64,000 bases of DNA from Chloroflexota bacterium. Lineage in GTDB: Bacteria; Chloroflexota; Anaerolineae; Anaerolineales; Villigracilaceae. The stretch covers positions 310,001-374,000 of the forward strand of contig JAIOOU010000017.1 of NCBI GenBank assembly GCA_021414245.1, written 5' to 3'. Below are positions 9,011-18,604 of this stretch, in pieces (the stretch's first letter is position 1; every line of letters begins with the position of its first letter). Under the pieces are notes generated by a model. The model was given only the letters and a program-made list of their open reading frames with translations, was not told where the DNA came from and did not search any database. A program made the translations under genes and the position numbers.

Positions 9011-9043
9011 AATAAGACCTTGACGAATGATCAAGGCCTTATT
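9011..9043 (-). terminator. Terminator after the formate dehydrogenase operon
   Basis: A 13-bp stem (9011-9023 with 9031-9043) with one G-T wobble, located just after the minus-strand fdhA stop at 9051. The outer arms are A/T-rich on both sides. Confidence 0.75.
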
Positions 9044-9050
9044 GTTATTG

Positions 9051-11210
9051 TTAATATCTGCCCCTGTTCAGAATTACATCCGCCCGGGGAAGGTCATTTT
9101 CCTGCGCTGAAAAAACTTGAACAGCACAGGCTTTAAATTCAGGAATCTTGGCCTGCGGGTCCAACGCGTCATTGGTCAGTAAATTGGCTGCCGCCTCCGC
9201 AAAATGAAATGGAATGAAAACCACACCCACTGACGTTTTTTCGGTGACCGTTGCCCTCAGGATGACTTCCCCGCGTCTGCTTTGGACTTTGACCGGGTCA
9301 CCGTTTCGAATTCCATGAATTTCGGCGTCGGCCGGGTGCATCTCCACGCGTGCCTCCGGGTAGGCATCATTCAGTACGGAATTCCGGGTCATCGAACCGC
9401 CATGCCAGTGTTCCAACACCCGCCCGGTGGTAAGAATAAAGGGATATTCGTCGCTGGGTTCTTCATTCACCGGGACATAATCCAATGCATGGAATTTTCC
9501 GCGGCCGCGCGGAAACGATTCTGTGAAAAGGGTTGGCGTGCCCGGATGAGTCAGGTCCGGCACAGGGTAGATCAGGCCAACTTTATCAATGCGGTCATAT
9601 GTGATGCCGGCATAATCCGAATTCACATTCCCCATCTCGCGCAGAATTTCCTCAGGGTTGGAATATTTCCAGTAAGCAGAAGCAACTCCAAGTCGCGATT
9701 CGATGCGCTGGGCCACATCGCAAATGATCTGCCAATCCACTCGTGCCTGTCCGCGCGGGGCATGGGCCGCGCGCACACGCTGTACGCGGCGATCCGTATT
9801 GGAGAAGGTTCCATCCTTTTCGGCAAAGGGAGTCGCGGGCAGGAACACATCTGCGAAGGCTCCACTTTCATTCATGAAAATATCCTGGGCAACCAGAAAT
9901 TCCAGCTGTTCCATGTGCTTGCGGGTTTCATTCAAATTCGGTTCGGACATCATCGGGTTCTCACCCATGATGTACAGTGAGCGGATACCGCCTTCATGCG
10001 CATGACTTAATATTTCAGTGGTCGTCAGACCGAGCTTGAGACTCAACCCGCCCTCTTCGATATTCCAGGCTTTCTCCCATTTGGCCCGGTTCTCAGGATT
10101 ATCCACACGCATGTAACCCGGATAATGGAAGGGCATACAGCCCATATCGCTTGCGCCCTGTACATTGTTTTGTCCGCGCAAGGGATTTAAACCCGTACCC
10201 TCACGCCCGATATGACCGGTAAGAAAGGCAAGGTTGATTAACGCCAGCGCGGAAGCTGTCCCGTGGGAGAGTTGCGAGATGCCCATACCCCAATAGATGG
10301 CCGCTTTCCCTGCATTTGCATACATGCGCGCCGCCTTGCGAATATCCCCGGCGGGCACGCCGGAAATTTTCTCTGCATATTCGGGCGTGAATTTATCCAG
10401 CGACTCGATAAAATCGTTATAACCCTCGGTTCGATCCGCAATAAACTGGTGATTGACAAGGTTCTCCCTGACGATCACATGCGCCATGGCCGAGAAGACG
10501 GGCACATTTGTGCCGGGTTTCAAGGGGAGCCACATCTCCGCAAAATCAACCAGCTCGATCCTGCGCGGGTCGATGACGATCATTTTCGCGCCATGTTGTC
10601 TGACCGCCTCCTTCATCTGCAGGGAAATGATGGGATGATTCTCGCTGGTGTTGGACCCCGTCACAATGAAAACATCGTTCTGAATAACCTGCGAGGCGGT
10701 GTTACTCATCGCCGAGGAGCCGGTCGCCTGCTGCAGGGCAACCACCGAACCGGCGTGACACAGGCGGGTGCAATGGTCCACATTGTTGGTGCGGAACAGC
10801 GCACGATACATTTTCTGTAAAAGATAATTATCCTCATTGGTGGCCTTCGCACAGGCGTAGACGGCCATCGCATCCGAACCATCGCGTTTATAGATCTCGA
10901 CCAGCCGGTCTGCGACATAATCCAGGGCCTCGTCCCAGGTGGCCTCGCGCCACTCGGACAGGTCAAAAGCCTGACTGCGCTTTCCCGCCTCCTGCCGTGT
11001 CCTTCGAATTAGGGGGGTCGTGACCCGCTTTGGATGATAAATATAGTCATACCCAAAACGTCCCTTTACACAGAGATTGCCATGATTAACCGGTGAATCG
11101 AAAGGTGTGGTGACCTTGAAAATATAATCATCCTTCACATGCAGCTGCAGGGCGCAGCCAACGCCGCAATAGGGACAGGTCGATGTGACAACGCGATCCG
11201 CCTTGATCAT
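9051..11210 (-). CDS. fdhA: Formate dehydrogenase catalytic subunit, molybdopterin type, Cys form
   Basis: A 719-residue bis-MGD oxidoreductase that oxidises formate to CO2 or runs in reverse. The N terminus has the [4Fe-4S] ligand pattern CPYCGVGC with a fourth Cys in NLCVKG. The active-site segment [14 protein letters not shown] carries cysteine (codon at 10758-10760) where many homologues have selenocysteine, followed by the conserved His. The C-terminal domain has [13 protein letters not shown] and a molybdopterin dinucleotide-binding region. It overlaps the upstream ferredoxin-like gene by four bases and lies in an operon with a NuoE-NuoF fusion, which points to an NAD(P)-linked soluble enzyme. 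A related non-formate role is possible but less likely. Confidence 0.88.
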   Translation of the reverse strand: MIKADRVVTSTCPYCGVGCALQLHVKDDYIFKVTTPFDSPVNHGNLCVKGRFGYDYIYHPKRVTTPLIRRTRQEAGKRSQAFDLSEWREATWDEALDYVADRLVEIYKRDGSDAMAVYACAKATNEDNYLLQKMYRALFRTNNVDHCTRLCHAGSVVALQQATGSSAMSNTASQVIQNDVFIVTGSNTSENHPIISLQMKEAVRQHGAKMIVIDPRRIELVDFAEMWLPLKPGTNVPVFSAMAHVIVRENLVNHQFIADRTEGYNDFIESLDKFTPEYAEKISGVPAGDIRKAARMYANAGKAAIYWGMGISQLSHGTASALALINLAFLTGHIGREGTGLNPLRGQNNVQGASDMGCMPFHYPGYMRVDNPENRAKWEKAWNIEEGGLSLKLGLTTTEILSHAHEGGIRSLYIMGENPMMSEPNLNETRKHMEQLEFLVAQDIFMNESGAFADVFLPATPFAEKDGTFSNTDRRVQRVRAAHAPRGQARVDWQIICDVAQRIESRLGVASAYWKYSNPEEILREMGNVNSDYAGITYDRIDKVGLIYPVPDLTHPGTPTLFTESFPRGRGKFHALDYVPVNEEPSDEYPFILTTGRVLEHWHGGSMTRNSVLNDAYPEARVEMHPADAEIHGIRNGDPVKVQSRRGEVILRATVTEKTSVGVVFIPFHFAEAAANLLTNDALDPQAKIPEFKACAVQVFSAQENDLPRADVILNRGRY

Positions 11211-11899
11211 TTTGCCTTCCTTTGTTTTCTACCGGTATTCATGATGGAGATCTCGCCCGCACTGATGCCTTGCTCCAGTAAATATTCACGTTTCGGTTTT
11301 AATGCCCCGGTCGGGCAGACCCCCACACATTGCCCGCACAAAACACACGAGGTTTCGGGGATGGAAATGTCAAAGAAAGTGCCGATCTGGGTTTCGAATC
11401 CGCGACCGTCAAAATTGATCGCGAAGGTGTATTGGGCATCATCCGCACAAACCTGCACACAGCGCCAGCACAGCAAACACTTCGAGTAATCGCGGATATA
11501 CATCGGATTGTCATCAATGACCGCCGATTCACGTCTTTCTGCATCAGGGAAGCGGTCTGTGGACGCACCGTACTCCCTCATCATCGCCTGAATTTCAGGC
11601 GCTTCGGACAGGTCCATGGTGGAGGCAAGCATTTCCAAAATGGTCCTTCTTGCCCGAACAACTTTTTCGCTTCGGGTCCTGACCTGCATGCCTGCTCCCG
11701 CCTTGACAATGCACGCCGGCTGAAGCACCCTTTGCCCCTCCACTTCAACAACGCAGATGCGGCAAAGGGCATTGGCTGTGGTGGCTTCGTGGAAACAGAT
11801 GGTTGGAATTTCCTTCCCCATCTCCCGGGCCACTTCCAGAAGGGTTTGCTCCAGCTCGGCGTTCACTTCCTGTCCATCGATTGTGAGGGTGATTGTCAT
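11207..11899 (-). CDS. Ferredoxin-like electron-transfer subunit (NuoG-N/HoxU type)
   Basis: A 230-residue iron-sulfur protein. Residues 1-80 form a plant-type [2Fe-2S] domain with cysteines in TICFHE, ALCRIC and PAC. A His/Cys-type [4Fe-4S] region follows. Two CxxCxxC[x3]C-P ferredoxin motifs come near residues 140-200 (CLLCWRC...C and [12 protein letters not shown]). This is the wiring unit seen between diaphorase and catalytic subunits in HoxU and in NAD-dependent formate dehydrogenases. It overlaps fdhA by four bases. It carries electrons from the NuoEF-like diaphorase to FdhA or back. Confidence 0.88.
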   Translation of the reverse strand: MTITLTIDGQEVNAELEQTLLEVAREMGKEIPTICFHEATTANALCRICVVEVEGQRVLQPACIVKAGAGMQVRTRSEKVVRARRTILEMLASTMDLSEAPEIQAMMREYGASTDRFPDAERRESAVIDDNPMYIRDYSKCLLCWRCVQVCADDAQYTFAINFDGRGFETQIGTFFDISIPETSCVLCGQCVGVCPTGALKPKREYLLEQGISAGEISIMNTGRKQRKAK

Positions 11900-11926
11900 T
11901 TTTGGCCTTTGACTTGATCAACGATA

Positions 11927-13822
11927 TTATTTCTTTGATCCGGTTTTTTTCACCGGCTTCTTCGTACGGACAGGCTTTACGGATTTCACAGGTTTTTTAG
12001 CCTGAACCCGCTTTGTCTTTTTTTCCAGGTTTGATTTCGGCCTGGCTGTTTTTCCGGTTTTTTTGGCTTCGGGTTTTGTTTTGGAAGCCTTCATTTTTAC
12101 TGAAGATGCCGCCAATCCGGGCGGTTCATTAAGCGCTGCAGTCCGGGGAAGCTTATGGTCAAATAATTCAGGCCATAATTTCATTGCCGATAGAACTGCA
12201 CTTGCTGCCGTTTGGCCCAAGCCGCACAGGGAAGCGTCCGTCATTGTCCAACCTACATCCTGCAAACGCACAAAGTCGCCTTCCACAACGCTGCCTTTCG
12301 CCACCCGGTTGAGGATCTCCATCTGACGCTGGGTGCCCATTTGACAGGGATAGCACTTCCCGCAGGATTCATGGGCAAAGAATTTTCCAAGTCGCTTCAG
12401 AACATCACGGATATCACGTGTTTCATCGAAAACCATGACCACGCCGGAGCCCAAAGGTAGGCCGGCCGCGCGCAGGTCTTCAAAGGTTAATTTCACATCC
12501 AGATGGTCGGATGTCGCAAAAGCGCCCGCCGCCCCGCCAAAGAGAACGGCCTTTAGCGACTGGCCAGCGGCGACTCCACCAGCCATCACCAATAGCTCCC
12601 GCAATGTAACCCCGAAAGGAATTTCATACAGGCCCGGCTGTCCTACATCACCGGAAACACAAAATAATTTCGGGCCGGGCGATTTTTCCGTGCCGATCTT
12701 TCGATATTCAGCGGAGCCTTTTGAAATGATAAGGGGCACATTACATAAAGTCTCAACGTTATTGATCACCGTTGGTTTGTCGAACAAGCCATTTGTTATT
12801 GGAAATGGAGGCTTGACACGCGGAAATCCGCGCTTGCCTTCGATCGACTCGAACAGGGCCGTTTCCTCCCCGCAAATATAGGCCCCGGCGCCCACCCGGA
12901 TCTCGATATCAAAATGGTCACCCAAATAACCGGCTGCGCGAGCCTCATCCAGAGCGGCCTCGAGCACAGGCACAATGTAAGGATATTCGGCGCGAATATA
13001 TAAATAGCCTTTGTTTGCACCGATGGCATGCGCGGCAATGCACATCCCCTCGATGGTACGATGTGGGTCCTCCAGCAATAAGATCCTGTCTTTGAAAGTA
13101 CCCGGTTCGGATTCATCTGCATTGCAAACAACAAATTTTTGGGACCCGGCCGCCTTTGCCGCCCCTTCCCACTTAACCCCGGTTGGAAAAGCAGCACCGC
13201 CGCGGCCCACCAGGCCCGAGGCTTTAATTTCTGAAACTACAACCTCCGGGGGCATGTCCAGCGCTTTTTTATAGGCTTTATATTCGCCATATTTGGCAAG
13301 GGTTGTTGTACCTTCGCCACAATTCGCGGTTAATTCGCGCAGAGAACCATACACAAAAGACTGCGGAATCCCCAGGTCATAAGAGTGAAAATCAGGGGCG
13401 ATATTTGTTTCCGCATCTTCATCCACCAGGGCTGCAGGCGCCTGTTCACAAAGCCCAAGGCAGGGACTGCGCTCAATGGTCAGAGACAGGTCATCCGTCG
13501 TCTGACCCGGTTCAATGTCATAATGACTGCATAAATGCCGCAATAACCGGTCTGATCCCTTCAGCGCACAAGCCTGGTCCGTGCAGACCCGGATGAATTT
13601 TTGGCCGACCTGTTCATTGTAAAAAAGGGAATAAAACTCGATCACCCCATGGACATCTGCAAGCGGTATCCGCAACAATCGGGCCACCTCTGCAGCCACT
13701 TCCTTTGGAAGCCAGCCATAAATTTTTTGAGCCGCATGCAGGGCAGGCAAAAGCCCCGAGCGGCCCATTGGAATACAGGATTCAACTGCAGGTTTCAAAT
13801 GAGTCAGATCGATTTCTGTCAT
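11927..13822 (-). CDS. NuoE-NuoF fusion diaphorase with lysine-rich tail
   Basis: A 631-residue NADH-handling subunit. Residues 1-150 are a NuoE-like thioredoxin-fold domain with four [2Fe-2S] cysteines (CTDQAC and CLGLC). Residues 190-560 are NuoF-like: the FMN/NADH-binding segment [16 protein letters not shown], the [13 protein letters not shown] motif, and a [4Fe-4S] site (SCGKCYPC with a later Cys in SLCGLG). The last 55 or so residues are almost pure Lys/Pro/Ala/Thr, unusual for this family. The ATG at 13822 has GGAG eight bases upstream and was preferred over the codon at 13864. With the next two genes it forms an NAD-linked formate dehydrogenase. Confidence 0.88.
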   Translation of the reverse strand: MTEIDLTHLKPAVESCIPMGRSGLLPALHAAQKIYGWLPKEVAAEVARLLRIPLADVHGVIEFYSLFYNEQVGQKFIRVCTDQACALKGSDRLLRHLCSHYDIEPGQTTDDLSLTIERSPCLGLCEQAPAALVDEDAETNIAPDFHSYDLGIPQSFVYGSLRELTANCGEGTTTLAKYGEYKAYKKALDMPPEVVVSEIKASGLVGRGGAAFPTGVKWEGAAKAAGSQKFVVCNADESEPGTFKDRILLLEDPHRTIEGMCIAAHAIGANKGYLYIRAEYPYIVPVLEAALDEARAAGYLGDHFDIEIRVGAGAYICGEETALFESIEGKRGFPRVKPPFPITNGLFDKPTVINNVETLCNVPLIISKGSAEYRKIGTEKSPGPKLFCVSGDVGQPGLYEIPFGVTLRELLVMAGGVAAGQSLKAVLFGGAAGAFATSDHLDVKLTFEDLRAAGLPLGSGVVMVFDETRDIRDVLKRLGKFFAHESCGKCYPCQMGTQRQMEILNRVAKGSVVEGDFVRLQDVGWTMTDASLCGLGQTAASAVLSAMKLWPELFDHKLPRTAALNEPPGLAASSVKMKASKTKPEAKKTGKTARPKSNLEKKTKRVQAKKPVKSVKPVRTKKPVKKTGSKK

Positions 13823-13840
13823 GATTGCTCCAGTACATCG

Positions 13841-13846
13841 AGTATA
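13841..13846 (-). promoter_or_regulatory. Putative -10 box for the formate dehydrogenase operon
   Basis: TATACT on the minus strand lies 18 bases before the ATG at 13822, leaving room for the GGAG ribosome site. The matching -35 region is T-rich and weak. Confidence 0.4.
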
Positions 13847-13915
13847 ACCGAAAGAAATTGCCAAAAAACAAAAACAATCCTCATCCCGCAGCTGTTTATT
13901 TTAGTGACAATCGAC

Positions 13916-13926
13916 ATGTTCTACAA
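13916..13926. promoter_or_regulatory. Candidate GntR/FCD operator
   Basis: The 11-base palindrome ATGTTCTACAA fits the FCD-type GntR consensus TNGTNNNACNA with one mismatch at the first position. It lies between the divergent formate dehydrogenase operon and the gntR gene, just upstream of the expected -35 of gntR. Autoregulation and joint control of both operons are inferences. Confidence 0.45.
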
Positions 13927-13952
13927 GACTTCCAAATTCCCTGTTAATTATA

Positions 13953-13958
13953 TATAAT
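13953..13958 (+). promoter_or_regulatory. Putative -10 box for gntR, leaderless layout
   Basis: TATAAT ends eight bases before the gntR ATG at 13967, so transcription would begin at or next to the start codon. A second TATAAT at 13960-13965 abuts the ATG and is too close to be used for this gene. No ribosome site is visible. The -35 position (13930-13935, TTCCAA) is weak, as expected for a regulated promoter. Confidence 0.5.
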
Positions 13959-13966
13959 ATATAATC

Positions 13967-14710
13967 ATGGTGTCAATACAAGACCGGGAACTCTCCCACA
14001 AACCCCTAAAGGAAGAAATCTTCGATGCGCTTCACCGTCATATCATCGCGGGTAAATACGGACCCGGTGATTGGCTGCGCCAGGAGGATATTGCCAGCCA
14101 AATGGGCGTCAGCATGACCCCCGTCCGCGAAGCGCTGGATTTGCTCGTGGCCAGCGGACTTGCAGAACGAGTCCCTTACCGCGGAGTGCGGGTGCGCGAA
14201 ATGTCCACAAAGGATATCGTCGAAGCATACGGCATGAGATTGGTGCTTGAAGCCATGATCGCGCGGGATGCGGCGCTCAATATCACGCCCGACCAGATCT
14301 CCGGCTTAAAAAAAATACTCGACGAAATGAAGAAGCACGTTAAGTTGAATGAAATGCCAAAGGAAAGACAATTAAGCCGCGAATTTCATGCAGCCATTGC
14401 CGAGGCATCCGGAAACAGCCTGCTGATCAAATTATACGCCGTGGTTGCCAACGCCTTTCCGGACTGGCTGTTGTACGAGGCGTTGTACCGCATCCCGGAT
14501 CTGGTCAACAGCAGTGTTGCACAAACATTTGAAGAGCATACCTCCATATTGAACGCGCTCAGCCACGGAGACGCAGACAAAGCCGTCCGGGCATCGATCG
14601 AACATGTTCAAGACTCCGGAAAATGGCTTAAAGAGTATCTGGATGTTCCGGCGGAGTTATTGAGGGAAAAAGAACAGCAAGTGATGCACTTGATCAAGAA
14701 ATCCAAATAG
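13967..14710 (+). CDS. GntR-family regulator, FCD subfamily
   Basis: A 247-residue DNA-binding regulator. The N-terminal winged helix (about 15-80) has the GntR pattern DWLRQEDIASQMGVSMTPVREALDLLVASGL. The C-terminal all-helical FCD domain (about 88-220) has the spaced Asp/His residues (FHAAI, EEH, and a later EH) that bind a metal and an organic acid in this family. It heads the methyltransferase locus, ten bases before the corrinoid protein gene, and diverges from the formate dehydrogenase operon. It probably controls this locus in response to the methylated substrate or a product; the ligand is unknown. Confidence 0.9.
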   Translation: MVSIQDRELSHKPLKEEIFDALHRHIIAGKYGPGDWLRQEDIASQMGVSMTPVREALDLLVASGLAERVPYRGVRVREMSTKDIVEAYGMRLVLEAMIARDAALNITPDQISGLKKILDEMKKHVKLNEMPKERQLSREFHAAIAEASGNSLLIKLYAVVANAFPDWLLYEALYRIPDLVNSSVAQTFEEHTSILNALSHGDADKAVRASIEHVQDSGKWLKEYLDVPAELLREKEQQVMHLIKKSK

Positions 14711-14719
14711 GAGGCAGGC

Positions 14720-15376
14720 ATGTCAGAAGAACTGTATAAAGAAATGGCTCAAAGCATTATTGATGGCGACTCGGATATAGCGATCGAGCTGGCAAAAAAA
14801 TCGATAGAATTGAAAATGCATCCGCTGGAAACCATCACCAAAGGGTTCGTGATCGGCGTCAATTACATCGGCGATCAATTTGGGGCGGGCGAGGCCTTTC
14901 TGCCGGAACTGGTGATGGCGGGAGAGGCAATGAAAGCCGCTGTGGCGGTTTTGGAACCGGAACTGCTCAAACTCGGGGAGGCCCGCGAAATGATGGGCAA
15001 GGTGGTCCTCGCGACCGTGGAAGGCGACATCCATGAGATCGGAAAAACCCTGGTCGGGACTATGTTAAGCGCGTCAGGGTTTGAGGTGGTGGATCTGGGG
15101 GTGGACCAGCCAGCCGACAAGATCATCGGCAAGGCCCTGGAAATTAATGCGGACATTATCGGCATGAGCGCGCTGTTGACCACAACCATGGTGCGCCAGC
15201 GCGAAGTGATCGAGGAGCTGGACAAGGAGGGTCTGCGGCCGCGCATCAAAGTAATGGTTGGCGGTGCGCCGATCACGAGGGACTGGGTTACGAAGATCAA
15301 GGCGGACGGTTATTCCGAAGACGCGATCGGCGCTGTGAAGATCGCGAAGGAATTGGTGGGGAAGGCAGATCAATAA
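14720..15376 (+). CDS. Corrinoid methyl carrier protein (MttC/MtbC type)
   Basis: A 218-residue methyl carrier. Residues 1-88 form the helical cap of B12-binding methyltransferases. Residues 92-215 form the Rossmann-like cobalamin domain with the DxHxxG motif at 103-108, where His105 is the lower axial ligand to cobalt. GMSALLTTTM and VMVGGAPIT match the other cobalamin contacts. The protein accepts a methyl group from an MttB-type enzyme and gives it to the pterin methyltransferase at the end of the locus. AGGAGG at 14709-14714 is a strong ribosome site. It is the only corrinoid protein here and would have to serve all four MttB homologues. Confidence 0.92.
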   Translation: MSEELYKEMAQSIIDGDSDIAIELAKKSIELKMHPLETITKGFVIGVNYIGDQFGAGEAFLPELVMAGEAMKAAVAVLEPELLKLGEAREMMGKVVLATVEGDIHEIGKTLVGTMLSASGFEVVDLGVDQPADKIIGKALEINADIIGMSALLTTTMVRQREVIEELDKEGLRPRIKVMVGGAPITRDWVTKIKADGYSEDAIGAVKIAKELVGKADQ

Positions 15377-15427
15377 CGAAGATACAACCAGAGAGAGCTG
15401 GAGAGACATTGGCCTCGGGAGGGCCCC

Positions 15428-16879
15428 ATGTCTTCAAAGAATATAAAGAGCATCAGCAATCCAAAGTTGAAACTCGAAATACTGAGTCCGGACGAAGTCA
15501 AGAAAATTCACGAAGCAACCCTGCAGATCATCGAAAAAGTCGGGGTCAGATTTCCTTCAAAACGTGCACTGGAAATCTGGGATGCTCACGGCGCGGATGT
15601 GAATTACGAAAAAAAGATCGTGCGCGTCAAGCCTCAAACGATTGAGGATGCGCTCAAGAAAGCGCCGCCCGCGTACAAACTCGCTGCCCGCGACCCGCAG
15701 CAGGATCTGCAGCTGGACGGAAATCACGTCTACCTGGGAACCGACGGCTGCGGTGTGGAAGTCATGGACATTCATACCGGGCAGAAGCGCACTTCATGTT
15801 TGCAGGATGTGCATGACATCGCTCGAGTCGCAGATGCAACCGAGGAAGTTGCCTTTCACTGGGTTCCGGTCTCCGCACAGGATACCCCCGCAGAAGCGCG
15901 CGGACTTCACGAGATCAAGGCTGTTTGGGAAAATTCCACCAAACATGTCCAGACCGAATCCATTTACAACATTGAAGAGGCAAAAGCTGCGATTGAAATG
16001 GCAGCCTTGATCGTGGGCGGAACGGATAAACTTCGCGAGCGGCCCGTGCTTTCCCTGATGCAATGTACCGCTCCACCGCTGGGGCACGACGGGGGAAGTT
16101 TGGATGCGGCCTTATTAGCGGCGGAAGCGGGCATCCCAACAGGTTTTATGACCATGGCGGCCTGCGCAACGACTGGCCCGACCACCATGGCAGGTAATCT
16201 TGCCGTGGGAAATGCCGAGGTGATCGCCGGCACGGCTCTTTTACAACTTGCATTTCCAGGCGCACCTGTGTTTTACGCAGCGGCCCAAACCGCATCCGAC
16301 CTGCGCACAGGCGCCTATACCGGCGGCGGGCCGGAGGATTTCCTTTTTGGCGCTGCCACCAATGTGTTGGCAGACTTTTACAACATTCCCTTGTCCATGG
16401 GCGCATTTGCCACCGGCGCCAAGGAGCCGAACTGGCAGGCCGGGCTGGAAGGCAGTCTTTCCAGCTTTATGGCCAGCGTGGTGATGTCGGACATGCTGCT
16501 TGGGTGCGGATTTCTACACGGCAGCCGCATTTGGTCCTATGCCGAGATGATGATGGATTGCGAGATCTTTTCCATCATTCACAAGATGATGGCCGGCATC
16601 GAGGTCAACGACGAAACACTTGCCTTGCAGGCGATCGCGGCTGTCGGTCCCGGCGGACATTATTTGGCCCAGAAGCATACCCGCAACCACATGCGCGAAC
16701 TGTTCATGCCGAAATTCATGGACCGCCGACCCTATTCAGAATGGGAAACCAAAAAAGATGACGCCCGTGACTGGGCTTTGACACGGGCGCGCAAGATATT
16801 GAACGAACATCAACCTGAACCATTGGACGGAGGTCTTCGCAGGGAAATGGAAAAGATCATCAAATCGGTTGAAAAATAA
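15428..16879 (+). CDS. MttB-superfamily methyltransferase 1 (non-pyrrolysine)
   Basis: A 483-residue TIM-barrel methyltransferase of the trimethylamine methyltransferase superfamily. The frame is complete with no in-frame amber codon, so it belongs to the non-pyrrolysine group. Known members act on quaternary amines such as glycine betaine, proline betaine, carnitine or gamma-butyrobetaine. Family segments include SPDEVKKIHEATLQIIEKVG at the start and GPGGHYLAQKHTRNHMRE near the C terminus. GGGAGGG at 15418-15424 precedes the ATG. It lies next to the corrinoid gene and is distinct in sequence from the other three homologues, suggesting a separate substrate or step. Confidence 0.88.
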   Translation: MSSKNIKSISNPKLKLEILSPDEVKKIHEATLQIIEKVGVRFPSKRALEIWDAHGADVNYEKKIVRVKPQTIEDALKKAPPAYKLAARDPQQDLQLDGNHVYLGTDGCGVEVMDIHTGQKRTSCLQDVHDIARVADATEEVAFHWVPVSAQDTPAEARGLHEIKAVWENSTKHVQTESIYNIEEAKAAIEMAALIVGGTDKLRERPVLSLMQCTAPPLGHDGGSLDAALLAAEAGIPTGFMTMAACATTGPTTMAGNLAVGNAEVIAGTALLQLAFPGAPVFYAAAQTASDLRTGAYTGGGPEDFLFGAATNVLADFYNIPLSMGAFATGAKEPNWQAGLEGSLSSFMASVVMSDMLLGCGFLHGSRIWSYAEMMMDCEIFSIIHKMMAGIEVNDETLALQAIAAVGPGGHYLAQKHTRNHMRELFMPKFMDRRPYSEWETKKDDARDWALTRARKILNEHQPEPLDGGLRREMEKIIKSVEK

Positions 16880-16992
16880 GCACTGCCTTTGAGGGTTGTA
16901 TGTTGCTCCTGTAAAAGCGGTTTCCAGCCTGCAACCCTCAATACCGCCCACTCTCTTCGCCAAAGAGAAGCTCATTTTATTAGAGGTGCCGC

Positions 16993-18471
16993 ATGCAGCC
17001 CAAACTTTTACTCCTTGAAGAAGAAATGATCATCCGCATCCTGGATGAGGCCTATCAACTTTTATTGAAACCCGGCATAAAAGTTAACAACGAGGAAGCC
17101 CGGGACTTGCTCGCCTTGGCCGGGGCCAAGGTGGATTCAGAGACCAATATCGTACAAATTCCCGAACAGATCGTGCACAAGGCGCTGGAAAGCACTCCGC
17201 GTGAATTCCATCTTTATGATTATGAAGGCAATCCAACGGTCCGGTATGGAGGCGATGCGGTCCATTTCGACCCAGGTTCTTCCGGCATCACCATGCTCAA
17301 TCCTGAAACCCTCGAACACGACACCACCGAGACACCGCACCTGATCAAACTGCTCAAAGTGGCGGAGCAGCTGCCTCAATACGATGCGCAATCCACGGCG
17401 GTTGTCTGCCACGACGTCCCGCAAACCATCCAGGATTCATACCGGCTGTATCTGTCGTTGATCTATTCGAGAAAACCGATCGTGACCGGTGCGTTCACGA
17501 ACAAGACCGTCACTGAAATGATCGACATGCTGGCCATCCTGGCGGGGGGACACGCGGCTTCGCGCGAAAAACCCCGCGCCATCTTTGATGTTTGTCCTGC
17601 TCCGCCCTTGATCTGGAGCAACTTTGGTGCAGGCAACCTGATCGCCCTTGCCAGAGCCGGCGTACCAGCAGAGATCGTTTCCGTTCCCCTGTCCGGCGCC
17701 GCCGCGCCTGTGACCATGCTGGGAACCGTCACCCAGCACGCCGCGGAATGTCTTGCAGGCATCACGATCCATCAGCTCGCACACGCGGGGTCTCCCATTG
17801 TGTGGGGCGGCGCTGCTGCGATCTTCGATATGCGCAAAGGCGCGACCCCCATGGGCGCAGTGGAAACCGCCATGCTGGATTGCTCCTATGCCCAGGTTGC
17901 AAAATACATTGGCATGCCCACACACACCTATCTGGGCGCAACCGACTCCAAGCTGGTGGATGCCCAGGCCGGCCTGGAAAGCGGAATCTCCGCCATGATC
18001 GGCGCCCTGAGCGGCATCAATATGATCTCCGGCTCCGGCATGCTGGATTTCCTTTCCTGTCACAGCGCGGAAAAGCTGGTCATCGACGCCGAGGGCATTT
18101 CCATGGCAAAGCGCATGCTGGGAGGCGTTCAGCTGCATACGGAAACCCTTGCAACGGGCTTTTATGATCACAATATCAACTTCAAAGGCGGCGACTTTCT
18201 CAAGCAGAAGATCACCATGCAGCTCTTCCGCAAGGAACAACACCTGCCCAGCGATGTCATCGATCGCGCATCCATGCGGGACTGGAAAAAAGCCGGCTCC
18301 CTGGACACTTTTGAACGGGCAAAGGTCATGGTAACGAATCTGCTCGCTTCGTACAAACGACCGGAAATTGATCCCGCCAAATTAACAGCGCTCCACGTCT
18401 TCATGCTTGACCTTGCCCGGAAAGCCGGCGTTGAGTCCCTGCCTCTGATCGAAGATTTTCAACCCGCATAA
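16993..18471 (+). CDS. MttB-superfamily methyltransferase 2 (non-pyrrolysine)
   Basis: A 492-residue homologue, first of a tandem pair with the gene at 18605. By eye the two share roughly 70% identity along the full length, including the start MQPKL, YGGDAV, FDPGSSG, QYDAQSTAVVCHDVP, IFDVCP, GAGNLI and the ending LIEDFQPA / MLEDFQPV. No amber codon interrupts it. Both lack the GGH-LAQKHT C-terminal signature of homologue 1 and have GGDFLKQKITMQLF instead, so this pair forms its own branch. GAGGTG lies just before the ATG. The substrate is unknown; methyl transfer from a quaternary or tertiary amine to the corrinoid protein is inferred from family. Confidence 0.86.
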   Translation: MQPKLLLLEEEMIIRILDEAYQLLLKPGIKVNNEEARDLLALAGAKVDSETNIVQIPEQIVHKALESTPREFHLYDYEGNPTVRYGGDAVHFDPGSSGITMLNPETLEHDTTETPHLIKLLKVAEQLPQYDAQSTAVVCHDVPQTIQDSYRLYLSLIYSRKPIVTGAFTNKTVTEMIDMLAILAGGHAASREKPRAIFDVCPAPPLIWSNFGAGNLIALARAGVPAEIVSVPLSGAAAPVTMLGTVTQHAAECLAGITIHQLAHAGSPIVWGGAAAIFDMRKGATPMGAVETAMLDCSYAQVAKYIGMPTHTYLGATDSKLVDAQAGLESGISAMIGALSGINMISGSGMLDFLSCHSAEKLVIDAEGISMAKRMLGGVQLHTETLATGFYDHNINFKGGDFLKQKITMQLFRKEQHLPSDVIDRASMRDWKKAGSLDTFERAKVMVTNLLASYKRPEIDPAKLTALHVFMLDLARKAGVESLPLIEDFQPA

Positions 18472-18604
18472 ACAGCCCGACTTTAGAAGTGACCGGATTT
18501 AATTAAGCTTATCGGTGAATACATAAATCAACAACGTGTCGCCGACACGCAAATTCATCACTTCCCTCTCATAAATAAAGAGGAGACCAAACTCGAGGTG
18601 TGGC

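Noticed and set aside
10758-10760. Possible selenocysteine site in fdhA
   Set aside because: The active-site codon is TGT (Cys) on the minus strand; no TGA or SECIS-like hairpin is needed to read the full gene.
17437-18243. Long minus-strand open frame of 268 codons inside an mttB gene
   Set aside because: It lies wholly inside a strongly supported plus-strand gene, with His/Gly-heavy antisense-type composition and no recognised domain.
18530-18552. Small palindrome GTGTCG-C-CGACAC between two mttB genes
   Set aside because: It has a short stem, almost no loop and no T run, so it is not a terminator; no binding consensus was recognised.
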